Source: Bacteroidales bacterium
GTDB lineage: Bacteria > Bacteroidota > Bacteroidia > Bacteroidales > UBA1556
Direction: 5' to 3'
Assembly: GCA_023145955.1 (NCBI GenBank)
Contig: JAGLDA010000011.1
Location: 1 to 12,807 of the forward strand
Length of the DNA: 12,807 nucleotides
This document shows positions 1-8,100 of the stretch, in pieces (the first letter of the stretch is position 1; each line of letters opens with the position of its first letter). The position numbers and the translations under genes are program-made. The notes below the pieces were generated by a model. That model was not told where the DNA came from. It ran no database searches and worked only from the letters and a program-made list of their open reading frames with translations.

Positions 1-158
1 ATTATCCTAAATTTGGATTTGAGCCAACAACTAAATGGGAAATCACTTCGCCTTATGATGTTCCTGCTAATGTGTTTATGGGGATTGAGCTAGTAAATAA
101 TGGACTTAAAAACGTTAGTGGAATGGTTAAATATGCAAAAGAATTTGACGAACTGTGA
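1..158 (+). CDS. GNAT family N-acetyltransferase, C-terminal fragment
   Basis: This is an open frame that enters from the left edge and stops with TGA at 156-158, leaving about 51 residues. The visible part reads YPKFGFEP near the start, then a P-x-N-V-F-M-x-x-E-L stretch and a short tail ending VKYAKEFDEL. The order 'Y-x-x-x-G-F-x-P', a 'P-x-x-x-F-M-x-x-E-L' strand and a 'G-x-V-x-Y-x-x-E-F' end is typical of the last strands of small GNAT acetyltransferases, which move an acetyl group from acetyl-CoA to an amine. The substrate cannot be told, because the acetyl-CoA binding part lies outside the window. The next gene starts 57 bases downstream on the same strand. Confidence 0.6.
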   Translation, partial: YPKFGFEPTTKWEITSPYDVPANVFMGIELVNNGLKNVSGMVKYAKEFDEL

Positions 159-215
159 TTATGAAACTGTTATATTTAGGAAGGAATATATAATTTAAGA
201 ATTTTTAAAAAACCA

Positions 216-848
216 ATGACCAACAAACGAATAGTAGTTTTATCACCTTTTCTTATTATAGGAGTAAACTTTTTAGTTGCCTATATTTTTGGGCAATTAA
301 TTGGAAAATGGGCTTTTATACCAATGGTTTCTATCGGTTGGATTCTGTGGCTTTTCTTTATTCTAAAATTTGGGGGAGCTGAATCTATAAAAACATGGCT
401 CAAAAAACCAAAGGGGAGAATTTGGTGGATGTTTATGGCTATTTTAATAGGGCTTATTCCCTTACCACTCTTCATATTTCATTCCGATACCTTGTCAGAA
501 TGGGTTATTTGGTTGCCCTGGATTATTCTAGCCATAATTAACCCATGGATTGAGGAATTTTATTGGCGAGGGCTACTATTGGATTATACAAAAAACTGGT
601 CGAATTGGATATCTGTTTTATACAGTAGCTTTTTATTTGCAATAAACCATGCAGCATTTGGAATAAATTCTGAGCTAAATAGCGGTTTTGAAATTATAGT
701 CTCAACCTTATTGATGGGAATTGTTTGGGGTTTTGTATATAAAAAGACTAAAAGCCTACGGTGGGCAATATTTGCTCATTTTTTAGTAGATTTTTTGGGA
801 TTATCGGCAGCTGCATTTTTGGATTTATGGGAAAAAGGAACGTGGTAA
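216..848 (+). CDS. CPBP family intramembrane glutamic endopeptidase
   Basis: A 210-residue, strongly hydrophobic protein with roughly six membrane segments. It carries the CPBP (CAAX protease and bacteriocin-processing, 'Abi') signature: the paired-glutamate motif E113-E114-x-x-x-R118, a histidine at H145 in a membrane segment (FAINHAAFG), and a final helix with H188-x-x-x-D192. These glutamates and histidines form the active site of the family inside the membrane. In other bacteria the family ranges from bacteriocin self-immunity to prenyl-protein processing, and nothing here points to one of these roles. Length is normal for the short CPBP class. The ATG at 216 lies in an A-rich context with no Shine-Dalgarno site, as is usual in Bacteroidota. 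The cysteine hydrolase gene follows after 28 bases on the same strand, so the two may share a transcript. Confidence 0.85.
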   Translation: MTNKRIVVLSPFLIIGVNFLVAYIFGQLIGKWAFIPMVSIGWILWLFFILKFGGAESIKTWLKKPKGRIWWMFMAILIGLIPLPLFIFHSDTLSEWVIWLPWIILAIINPWIEEFYWRGLLLDYTKNWSNWISVLYSSFLFAINHAAFGINSELNSGFEIIVSTLLMGIVWGFVYKKTKSLRWAIFAHFLVDFLGLSAAAFLDLWEKGTW

Positions 849-876
849 TAAAGGTGATTTAAAAACAACAAAACAA

Positions 877-1443
877 ATGAGTTTAAAAGAGCAAAATACA
901 GCCTTAATTTTGATAGATATTCAAAAAGGTTTTGATGAAGAAGAATATTGGGGAGGAAACAGAAATAATAAAGACGCTGAAGAGAAATCAAGCAAAATAT
1001 TAAAGAAATGGAGAGAATTAAATCTTCCTGTTTTTCACATTGTTCACAGTTCTAAAAATCCAATTTCAAGATTACATAAATCACATCCTGGATTTGAAAT
1101 AAAGGATGAAGTAAAGCCGATTGAAGGAGAGCCCATTATCACAAAAGATGTAAACAGTGCTTTTATAGGAACGGATTTAAAAGAAAGGCTTGATAGACGA
1201 GGAATAAATAAATTAGTAATTATTGGGCTGACAACAAATCACTGCGTTTCTACAACAACAAGGATGGCTGGAAATTACGGATTTGATGCTTTATTAATAT
1301 CTGATGCTACCGCTACTTTTGACCGAATTGGAATTAATGGACAGCGATTTGATTCAGAACTTATTCATCAAATAACCTTAGCCAACCTGAATAATGAATT
1401 TGCCCAAGTAATTGACACCAAAAGACTATTTGAGTTAGTATAA
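877..1443 (+). CDS. Isochorismatase-like cysteine hydrolase
   Basis: A 188-residue, single-domain protein of the isochorismatase/nicotinamidase (cysteine hydrolase) fold. The catalytic triad is visible: D14 in ALILIDIQKGF, K90 in IITKDVNSAF, and the nucleophile C123 in the IGLTTNHCVSTTTRMA segment. The glycine-rich turn GNYGFDALLISDAT after the cysteine is also typical. The family hydrolyses C-N or ether bonds in small metabolites such as isochorismate, nicotinamide, N-carbamoyl compounds and ureidoacrylate. The residues seen do not settle which. There is no clear metal-binding D-x-H set, which argues against a standard nicotinamidase. It lies 28 bases behind the CPBP protease gene. Downstream, a palindromic promoter region separates it from the next genes. 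Confidence 0.85.
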   Translation: MSLKEQNTALILIDIQKGFDEEEYWGGNRNNKDAEEKSSKILKKWRELNLPVFHIVHSSKNPISRLHKSHPGFEIKDEVKPIEGEPIITKDVNSAFIGTDLKERLDRRGINKLVIIGLTTNHCVSTTTRMAGNYGFDALLISDATATFDRIGINGQRFDSELIHQITLANLNNEFAQVIDTKRLFELV

Positions 1444-1451
1444 AAAACCAC

Positions 1452-1475
1452 AAAATAAACATATTTGTTTATTTT
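1452..1475. repeat. Perfect 10-bp inverted repeat, likely operator of the TA-like module
   Basis: The arms AAAATAAACA (1452-1461) and TGTTTATTTT (1466-1475) are exact reverse complements around the 4-base centre TATT. The repeat covers the -33 promoter element of the following gene, which encodes a helix-turn-helix protein. Antitoxins of this type usually repress their own promoter by binding such a palindrome, so autoregulation is the simplest reading (inference). A second possibility is that it helps end transcription of the hydrolase gene, although the stem is pure A/T apart from one pair. Confidence 0.6.
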
Positions 1476-1495
1476 TGTCAATTTGACTATCTTTG
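1464..1495 (+). promoter_or_regulatory. Bacteroidota-type promoter (TTTG, 20-base spacer, TAnnTTTG)
   Basis: TTTG at 1464-1467 and TATCTTTG at 1488-1495 match the -33 and -7 consensus of Bacteroidota primary sigma factor promoters, with a 20-base spacer. Transcription would start near 1500, leaving a leader of only about 10 bases before the ATG at 1508. This placement also rules out the in-frame TTG at 1493, which lies inside the -7 box. Confidence 0.7.
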
Positions 1496-1507
1496 CCGTA
1501 TAAATAT

Positions 1508-2026
1508 ATGATTATGATACCAGAGATATCAAAAGTAAAAGGCATTCATCCCGGAGCAATACTTAGAAGAGAAATAAAGGGATTAGGATTAAAAAACAAA
1601 GAGTTTGCGGCTTTAATAAATGAGCACGCTCAGACTATTAGTGCTGTTTTGAATGAGAAAAGAAGCATTAACCCTAATTTATCTGTGAAATTAGGAACTA
1701 AATTAGGAATAGATAATGATTATTTTATGCTACTTCAAGCAAGCTACGATGTAAAAATAGTTCAGGACAAATTATCACAGCCCCAAACACCAGATTTAAA
1801 AACTATCAGAAAAGCGCTATTTTGGGATACCGATTTTAATAAAATTGATTGGATAAAAAGCAAAAGAGCCATAATAAAAAGGGTTTTTGAGAGAGGTAAT
1901 GAAAATGAAATAGGAGAAATTCTTAAGTTCTATGGAAAACATACAGTTAATAAAGAGTTAGAAAATATTTCAAATAACTTTTTACCCTCATTTAAATCCA
2001 ATGTTAATAAATATATAGGTGTTTAA
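1508..2026 (+). CDS. HigA-like HTH antitoxin with C-terminal DUF6922-like domain
   Basis: A 172-residue protein with two visible parts. Residues ~13-85 are an XRE-type helix-turn-helix of the HigA/VapI sort: IHPGAILRRE, then the recognition region around EHAQTISAVLNEKRSI, and an LLQASYDVK end where the family usually has 'LQAAYDL'. Residues ~95-145 (RKALFWDTDFNKIDW, then a V-F-E-R-G-N stretch and an FYG end) resemble DUF6922, a domain that I recall being found next to or fused with antitoxins of AbiEii-type nucleotidyltransferases. The likely role is to neutralise the protein encoded 3 nt downstream and to repress the shared promoter. The start at ATG 1508 is chosen from the promoter position; ATG 1514 is two codons further and also possible. 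The DUF6922 match is from memory of the motif and needs a profile search. Confidence 0.75.
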   Translation: MIMIPEISKVKGIHPGAILRREIKGLGLKNKEFAALINEHAQTISAVLNEKRSINPNLSVKLGTKLGIDNDYFMLLQASYDVKIVQDKLSQPQTPDLKTIRKALFWDTDFNKIDWIKSKRAIIKRVFERGNENEIGEILKFYGKHTVNKELENISNNFLPSFKSNVNKYIGV

Positions 2027-2029
2027 TTT

Positions 2030-2689
2030 ATGAAGATTTATAAAACCACTGTTTCTGATTTGCTTTGGGAAGTACTTAATAAATTAATGACTTTTGAAGA
2101 GCTTAAATATTTTCGTTTAGTAGGAGGCACCTCATTAAGCTTATTATTGGGACATAGGACATCTGTTGATATTGATTTGTTTACTGACGAAGAATATGGT
2201 TCAGTAGATTTCAAAAAAATAGATCAGTTATTTCAAGCTTCTTTTAAATATGTAGAAATGGCTTATGGATGGAATAACAGCATGGGCAAATCCTACTATA
2301 TTGGAAATAATAAAGATGATTTAATAAAAGTAGATTTATTCTATACAGATAAGTTTGCATTCCCAATTATTAAGTATAAAGGAATTCGCTTGTCTCAGCT
2401 AGAAGAAATTGCTGCTATGAAACTTGAGGTGGTTGGTAATAATGGAAGAAAAAAAGATTTTTGGGATTTGCATGAACTTATGGAGCGGTTTTCTTGGGTG
2501 GAAATGTTAGGGTTTTACCAGAAAAGGTATCCTTATGGTTATACTTCTGAGGAAATAATTAACAAGCTAGTCGATTTTAAAGAAGCTGATTATGATTTCG
2601 ACCCAATTTGTATGAAGAATAAATATTGGGAATTAATAAAGTTAGATATTGAAGAAGCTATTAATATTAGCTACCATCAAAAAAAATAA
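2030..2689 (+). CDS. AbiEii/AbiGii-type nucleotidyltransferase, putative toxin
   Basis: A 219-residue protein of the AbiEii/AbiGii (DUF1814) nucleotidyltransferase family. The signature is complete: LVGGTSLSLLLGHRTSVDIDLF, with G32-G33-T34-S35, H42-R43 and the metal-binding D47 and D49; a third acidic residue D102 in KVDLFY; then MKLEVV with K131 and the RKKDFWDLHEL block (K142, D143, D146). Members of this family transfer nucleotides to RNA or tRNA and act as toxins in AbiE-type phage-defence and TA systems. That role is inferred here from the family and the gene pair. All catalytic residues being present argues that the enzyme is active. The upstream antitoxin gene ends 3 nt before this ATG, so the two are surely co-transcribed. 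A hairpin overlaps its stop codon. Confidence 0.85.
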   Translation: MKIYKTTVSDLLWEVLNKLMTFEELKYFRLVGGTSLSLLLGHRTSVDIDLFTDEEYGSVDFKKIDQLFQASFKYVEMAYGWNNSMGKSYYIGNNKDDLIKVDLFYTDKFAFPIIKYKGIRLSQLEEIAAMKLEVVGNNGRKKDFWDLHELMERFSWVEMLGFYQKRYPYGYTSEEIINKLVDFKEADYDFDPICMKNKYWELIKLDIEEAINISYHQKK

Positions 2690-2734
2690 AGCCCAAGATT
2701 GCTTCGCTTTGCTCGCAAAACCAGGGCTTTATTT
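2684..2734. terminator. Hairpin with 11-bp perfect stem, probably a bidirectional terminator
   Basis: AAATAAAGCCC (2684-2694) pairs exactly with GGGCTTTATTT (2724-2734) around a 29-base loop. The stop codon of the nucleotidyltransferase gene is inside the left arm. Read on the minus strand the stem continues into eight T residues, a good intrinsic terminator for transcripts arriving from serS. On the plus strand the T tail is short. The loop holds a TTGC...GCAA pattern (2699-2718) like the GC-rich palindromic cores scattered in many bacterial genomes. Confidence 0.6.
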
Positions 2735-2738
2735 GGAG

Positions 2739-2909
2739 TATTATACCAATTTGATATCAAAATACGATATAAATAAATTGGAATATATTTTCCTATTAGA
2801 AGACTAAAATTATTTGAATAGCCGTAGCTATGGAAATAATTTTTAACGCAATAATAGGGAAATAGAAACAATTTATATGGCGTGTTTTGGTGTTAATTTG
2901 GTATTATTA
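2739..2909. repeat. ~171-bp imperfect palindrome, MITE-like or other palindromic repeat
   Basis: The whole stretch between the nucleotidyltransferase hairpin and serS folds on itself. The left arm (2739-2822) and the reverse complement of the right arm (2827-2909) align end to end with only a few short gaps, both reading TA.TA.TACCAA at the outside and AAAATTATTT...ATAGC at the centre. The apex, 2806-2843, is nearly perfect: 10 pairs, a 2x2 mismatch, 5 pairs and the loop CGTA. No protein is encoded that I recognise. The right end coincides with the serS stop codon (2907-2909). A partial second copy lies at 9456-9502. Terminal inverted repeats without a transposase suggest a non-autonomous mobile element. 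A transcript from either side would form a long hairpin, so it may also end transcription. Confidence 0.65.
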
Positions 2910-4178
2910 GTTTATTATATCAAACCCAGTATAAGGAATCAAAGCTTTAGGAATTTTAATTCCTTCAGGAGTTTGGTTATTTTCCAATATAGCAGCAACA
3001 ATTCTAGGTAGAGCCAATGCGCTTCCATTAAGAGTATGAGCTAGCTGTGTTTTACCATTTTCATCTTTAAAACGTAGTTTCAAACGATTTGCTTGAAAGT
3101 TTTCGAAATTAGAAACAGAGCTAACTTCCAACCAGCGTTCTTGGGCCGCAGAATAAACTTCCATATCGTATGTAAGTGCTGCGGTAAAGCTAGTATCGCC
3201 ACCACAAAGGCGTAATAAGCGATATGGTAATTCCAATTTCTTTAGAAGAGACTGTACATACTCACTCATTTCCTCTAGTCTTTCGTAAGATTTTTCAGGG
3301 TGCTCAATAACTACAATTTCTACTTTATCAAATTGATGTAAGCGATTTAATCCACGTACATCTTTTCCATAAGAACCAGCTTCGCGGCGGAAACACTGAG
3401 AATATGCAGTATTTTTGATAGGAAAATCTTTAGCGTTTACTATTGTATCGCGGTAAATATTTGTAATAGGAACTTCTGATGTTGGAATTAAGTATAAATC
3501 ATCAATTCCCACATGATACATCTGTCCATCTTTATCAGGCAACTGACCAGTACCATAACCAGAATCAGAATTTACTAATAATGGAGGCTGCACTTCTCTA
3601 AATCCTTGTGCTGTGGCCTCGTCTAAAAAGAAATTAATAAGAGCACGCTGCAAACGAGCCCCCTTACCTTTATATACAGGGAAACCTGCCCCAGTAATTT
3701 TATTTCCTAGTTCAAAATCAATAATATCGTATTTGTCAGTTAGATCCCAATGTGGTTTTGCGCCACTATATAACTTTGGAATTTCACCAACAGTTTTAAT
3801 AATTTCATTATCACTTTCTGAATTGCCAGCCGCAACGCTATGATGGGGAATATTAGGAATTTTTAATAATAGCCCAGTAACCTCATCTTTAAGAGATTGC
3901 AACTCTTCAGATAGAGTTTTAGATAAATCTTTAAGAACACCAGTTTCTTTCTTTTTAATATTTGCCTCATCAATTTTCCCGCTTTTAAAAAGACCACCAA
4001 TTTCTTTAGCTATAGACTTACTCTTAGTGAGGGTTTCGTCAAGCTTCTTTTGAGTGTTTTTTCTAGCTTCGTCAGTATCTATTATTTGATTTAATACATC
4101 CGTATTATGGAAATTTTTAATCTTTAATAATTTAACAACTTTATCTTTATTCTCTTTAATGAATGGTACTAATAACAT
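2907..4178 (-). CDS. serS: Serine--tRNA ligase (SerRS)
   Basis: A 423-residue protein, normal length for bacterial SerRS, which charges tRNA-Ser (and tRNA-Sec where present) with serine in the cytoplasm. Residues ~30-105 are charged and heptad-like, the long N-terminal coiled-coil arm that holds the tRNA variable arm. The class II catalytic core follows: motif 1 around KGKGARLQRALINFFLDEA (~170-188), the serine-site loop LIPTSEVPITN (T233-S234-E235), motif 2 starting CFRREAGSYGKD (262-273), and motif 3 LNGSALALPRIVAAILENNQ (383-402). The final residues YTGFDIIN are at the usual C-terminus of this family. The ATG at 4178 matches the usual N-terminus MLLVPFIKENKD. The MBL-fold gene upstream ends 44 bases before it on the same strand, so the two may be co-transcribed. 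Its stop codon lies at the end of the palindromic element. Confidence 0.97.
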   Translation of the reverse strand: MLLVPFIKENKDKVVKLLKIKNFHNTDVLNQIIDTDEARKNTQKKLDETLTKSKSIAKEIGGLFKSGKIDEANIKKKETGVLKDLSKTLSEELQSLKDEVTGLLLKIPNIPHHSVAAGNSESDNEIIKTVGEIPKLYSGAKPHWDLTDKYDIIDFELGNKITGAGFPVYKGKGARLQRALINFFLDEATAQGFREVQPPLLVNSDSGYGTGQLPDKDGQMYHVGIDDLYLIPTSEVPITNIYRDTIVNAKDFPIKNTAYSQCFRREAGSYGKDVRGLNRLHQFDKVEIVVIEHPEKSYERLEEMSEYVQSLLKKLELPYRLLRLCGGDTSFTAALTYDMEVYSAAQERWLEVSSVSNFENFQANRLKLRFKDENGKTQLAHTLNGSALALPRIVAAILENNQTPEGIKIPKALIPYTGFDIIN

Positions 4179-4222
4179 AGTGTTTATACTTTAAATATAG
4201 TTTTTTTTAATGCTTTTGATAA

Positions 4223-4873
4223 TTATAAATGCTCTGATTCGCTTACAAAGGGATTATTACTTTTTTCGTATCCAATTGTGGTAGTAGGGCCATGACCCGG
4301 ATAAACTTTAACTCCTACAGGAAGCACATATAATTTATCTATAATACTACGAGCCAATAGGTCAAAATTGCCAGTAGGCAAATCTGTTCTTCCAATACTA
4401 TCTCTAAAAAGAACATCGCCGGCAATTATAAACTGATCCTTTTCGGAATAAAAGCATATACTACCATCAGCATGTCCTGGGGTAGAAATAGCTCTTAAGC
4501 TACTATTTCCAAATTTTACCTCATCATTATCTTTAATAGTTATTAATGGAGTAATTAATTTATTAAAAGAGAAGCCCAATGATTTAGCGTGCCCTTCCGC
4601 ATTTTCAAAAAACACATCGCTATCTACACCAGCATAAGCCTCAATATTGTATTTTTTTAATATATCATTGTTGCCAATAATATGATCTACATGCGCATGA
4701 GTATAATATAAACCTTCGATACTTAGCTGCTCTTGAGCAATGAAATTGAATAATTCATTATTTTCCTCAGTGGTACTATTTCCCGCATCAATTATTATTG
4801 CTGCTTTAGTTTCATCATAAACCACAAAGGTGTTTAGTTGAAAGGGATTAAAAACAAATGTCTTTATTGTCAT
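4223..4873 (-). CDS. MBL-fold metallo-hydrolase (glyoxalase II-like)
   Basis: A 216-residue metallo-beta-lactamase-fold protein with the full two-metal ligand set: T-H59-A-H61-V-D63-H64, H134 in the TPGHADGS loop, D153 in AGDVLFRDSIGRTDLPTG, and H194 in YPGHGPTTTIGYEKSNNPF. The GDVLF-x-x-S-I-G-R-T-D and GHGP-x-T-T-I-x-x-E-K-x-x-N-P-F segments are the signature of the small glyoxalase II-like class that hydrolyses thioesters or related bonds. The exact substrate is unknown. The frame stays open to 4981, but I chose the ATG at 4873 because the protein then begins MTIKTFVFNPFQLNTFVVYD, the normal N-terminus of the family; the extra 36 residues have no family likeness and contain a 30-base perfect palindrome. 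serS lies 44 bases downstream. Confidence 0.85.
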   Translation of the reverse strand: MTIKTFVFNPFQLNTFVVYDETKAAIIIDAGNSTTEENNELFNFIAQEQLSIEGLYYTHAHVDHIIGNNDILKKYNIEAYAGVDSDVFFENAEGHAKSLGFSFNKLITPLITIKDNDEVKFGNSSLRAISTPGHADGSICFYSEKDQFIIAGDVLFRDSIGRTDLPTGNFDLLARSIIDKLYVLPVGVKVYPGHGPTTTIGYEKSNNPFVSESEHL

Positions 4874-4931
4874 CTTTTGTAAATAAGATTTGTAATTATA
4901 CTTTTTTCCACCATTAACAAAACCAGAACTA

Positions 4932-4961
4932 TTATAAAAACAAATAGGTTTGTTTTTATAA
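4932..4961. repeat. Perfect 13-bp-arm inverted repeat between divergent genes
   Basis: TTATAAAAACAAA (4932-4944) and TTTGTTTTTATAA (4949-4961) are exact reverse complements around a 4-base centre. The repeat lies about 60-90 bases upstream of the MBL-fold gene start and about 140 bases upstream of the large outer-membrane protein gene. It could be an operator, or a hairpin ending a stray transcript. It is unlikely to be coding. In composition it resembles the operator-like palindrome at 1452-1475 (both have ACA/TGT toward the centre and A/T outside). Confidence 0.6.
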
Positions 4962-5102
4962 CCACTACTAATACAAGGCATTACGTAGTAATATTATTAA
5001 CAGGTTTTAATATAATGAGAAAAAAATATTTTCTTAATATCTTGCAAAAATAATAATTAACTTTGTTCGTTCTGAAATTATATTTTTACTATAGTTTTTT
5101 TT

Positions 5103-8100
5103 ATGAAATTTTGTTGTATTTGTATGTTTAATAAATTGATTAGAATTACATTAGTTCTAATTTTTATTGCTGCAATTAAACCAGTAAGGGCACAATTTTA
5201 TACAGGTTCTCAGATGGAATTTGGTAAAAATAGAATACAATATACAAATGATAAAAGGTGGAGCTACTATCGCTTCAATAATTTTGATACATATTATTAT
5301 AAAGAGAGTCATTCGTTGGCAATTTACGCCTCGGCATACGCTGATAAACAGATGGTTAATATTAGCAATAGACTAGACTTTAAGCCCGACAATAAAATAA
5401 GATTTGTAATTTTCAAGGATTTATCGGATCTCAAAGAAACGAATATAGGATTAATTACTGGCGAGCAGTATAATGTTGGGGGGGTTACACATGTAATTAA
5501 TAACAAAGTATTTGTTTTCTTTAATGGCAATCATCGCGATTTCGAAATACAGATTAAAAAGGGAATAGCAAAGGTATATCTCAATGAATTATTATATGGA
5601 GGAAGCGCGGGAGCACGAATAAAAAGCTCTATTCTTCTGGCTTTTCCCTCATGGTATACCGATGGTTTAGTTTCATACTTGGCAGATGGATGGAATACGG
5701 AGCTTGATGGAAAAATGCGTGAAGGAATTAAAACAAAATCATTTAAAAAATTTGATAGACTAACTAATGAAGAGCAGCTTACGGTTGGCCATTCGTTATG
5801 GAAATATATTGATCTTAAGTATGGTTCTAAAACCGTTGCTGACGTGTTATATATGGCTAAAGTAAATCGTAATATTGAAAATGGTTTTCTATATGTTTTA
5901 GGATTAAGCTATGAGGAAATATTTGCAGAATGGTTTAGTTTTTACGAAAGAAGATATAAGCACGATAATGAGAAATTTACGGAACCACAAAACTCATTTT
6001 TAAAACGCAATAAAGAAAAAATAAAATATAATAATTCCTGCATAAATGCCGATGGTGATTTAATGGCATATGTGAGTAATGAGAGTGGTAAGGTAAGGGT
6101 GATTATTCAGGATATAGAGAGTGGTAAAAAGCGTAAAATAATGAAGTATGGCTATAAGCTTGACGAAAAAGTTGACTACCATTATCCATTATTATCATGG
6201 TCGCCTCAGGGCAATTATTTGGGAATAATATACGAAAAGAAAAAGGATAATTTCTTTGTTACTTACGATTACGATAATAAGAAAAGTAGAAAAAAGGTTT
6301 TAGGTCATTTCGATAGAGTTCAATCTTTTTCATATAATAAAAGAGGCAATAAACTTGCTGTATCAGCAGTAAAGAATGGACAGAGTGATATATATATTGT
6401 AAGTGTTGCTGGTAATTCTTATAAGCGCATTACTCAAGATGCGTTTGACGATACCTACCCACGATTTGTTAATAATAGCAACGCTTTAGTCTGGAGTTCC
6501 AATAGAATAGATGATACCTTGAGGGTTATAAAACAGCGTGTTCATAGAATTGCAGAGGATACTATTAGGGGACAAAAATATAGCGATTTGTTTTTTTATA
6601 ACCTACAATCCGAATCTAATGTTCTTCATAGAATTACAAACACCCCACTGAGCGACGAAAAGTATGTCATGCCCATAGCATATAATACCTTTGCATGGCT
6701 TAGCGATGAAAATGGGATTTATAATAGATATATTGGGCGCTTTGATAGCACAATAAGTTTTATTGATACAGCTACTCACTATCGTTATTATACTAAGTAT
6801 TTTGCCACCACAAATTATAATTCTAACATTTTGGAGCAGGAGTATAGCACCTATTCAGGAAAATATACTGAGGTTGTGGAGGTAGATGGTCATACTAAAA
6901 TATTTGTTAATGAAATTCCTGATTTAGAAGATTACAGCAGAATGAAGCTGGCATCTACTACTTATATGACGGAAGAAACCATAAAGCTAAAGCGCATAAA
7001 AGAAAGAGAGAGGCTAAAGAGTGAACTACTTTTAAAAATTGCCGAGGGAGATACTTCTCATAACGTACAAAAAGCCGTAAAAAAATTAAAGCCAAAGAAA
7101 AAGAAGCGATTTGGAATTGTTACTATTGGGCAAATGAAGAACCCAAAGTCCAAGAGTGTTGATATAAATAATTATAATTTTAACGGTGGTGCACAAAAGG
7201 ATAATTCATCGCAAATAGCACTTAAAAGCGCAAGGGAAAGAGGCCCTGCTGATGCAATTAGAGCGGCGTATAATTCTCGCCCTTATAATGTTAGTTATGA
7301 TGTTTCTCAAGTGGTATCGCAGGTTAATTTCAATTACTTAAACTATGGTTATCAGCCGTTTACCAACCCTCGTACACCTATTTATATTACCAATAATTTT
7401 TCAGCATTAATAAAGCTGGGAATTATGGATTTATTTGAAGACTATAGGCTTGTGGGAGGTGTAAATATTAAGCCTAATTTGAAAAATAATGAATATTTCC
7501 TAACGTTTTCTGACTATAAAAACAGAATTGATAAAGACTATACTTTTCATAGGAATATTATAGAAAGTTATGGCGCAAGAGGAGAATTGGTATTGCACCA
7601 AATTCATGAGGTCTTTGTAAAGGTGGGTATTCCCATAAACAATGTGAAAGGATTTAGGGTTACTTTAGGAATGCGTAATGATAATGCTGTGACGAAAGCT
7701 TTTGGTACAGCAAAATCGTTAGCCGCAGTAGATGTAATGACCAATAATGCAATTCTTAGAGGAGAGTATGTTTTTGATAATACTCGAAATGGTGGTTCTA
7801 ATATTCTGTTTGGCTCACGATACAAATTATTTGGAGAATATTATCAACCCATGGAGAACCTACAAAACAATTTATTTGTTGTTGGTTTTGATTTTAGGAA
7901 ATATATTCAAATTCATAAAACTTTTGTTTGGGCCAATAGAATTGCAGGAAGTTCCTCCTTTGGTGAGCAGCGCCTAATTTATTATATGGGAGGTGTAGAT
8001 AATTGGCTTTTTGCAGAGTTTAATGATAATATACAGGTAGATAGTGAGCAAGATTTTATATACCAAACACTAGCCACTAATATGAGAGGTTTCAGACAGA

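Noticed and set aside
1493..1507. In-frame TTG start for the HTH protein
   Set aside because: The TTG lies within the TATCTTTG -7 box, upstream of the predicted transcription start.
2677..2871. 64-residue minus-strand open frame
   Set aside because: It lies across the terminator hairpin and the non-coding palindrome, and its composition is simply that of those repeats.
4874..4981. 36-residue N-terminal extension of the MBL-fold protein
   Set aside because: It has no family likeness, contains the 30-base palindrome, and the standard N-terminus starts at 4873.
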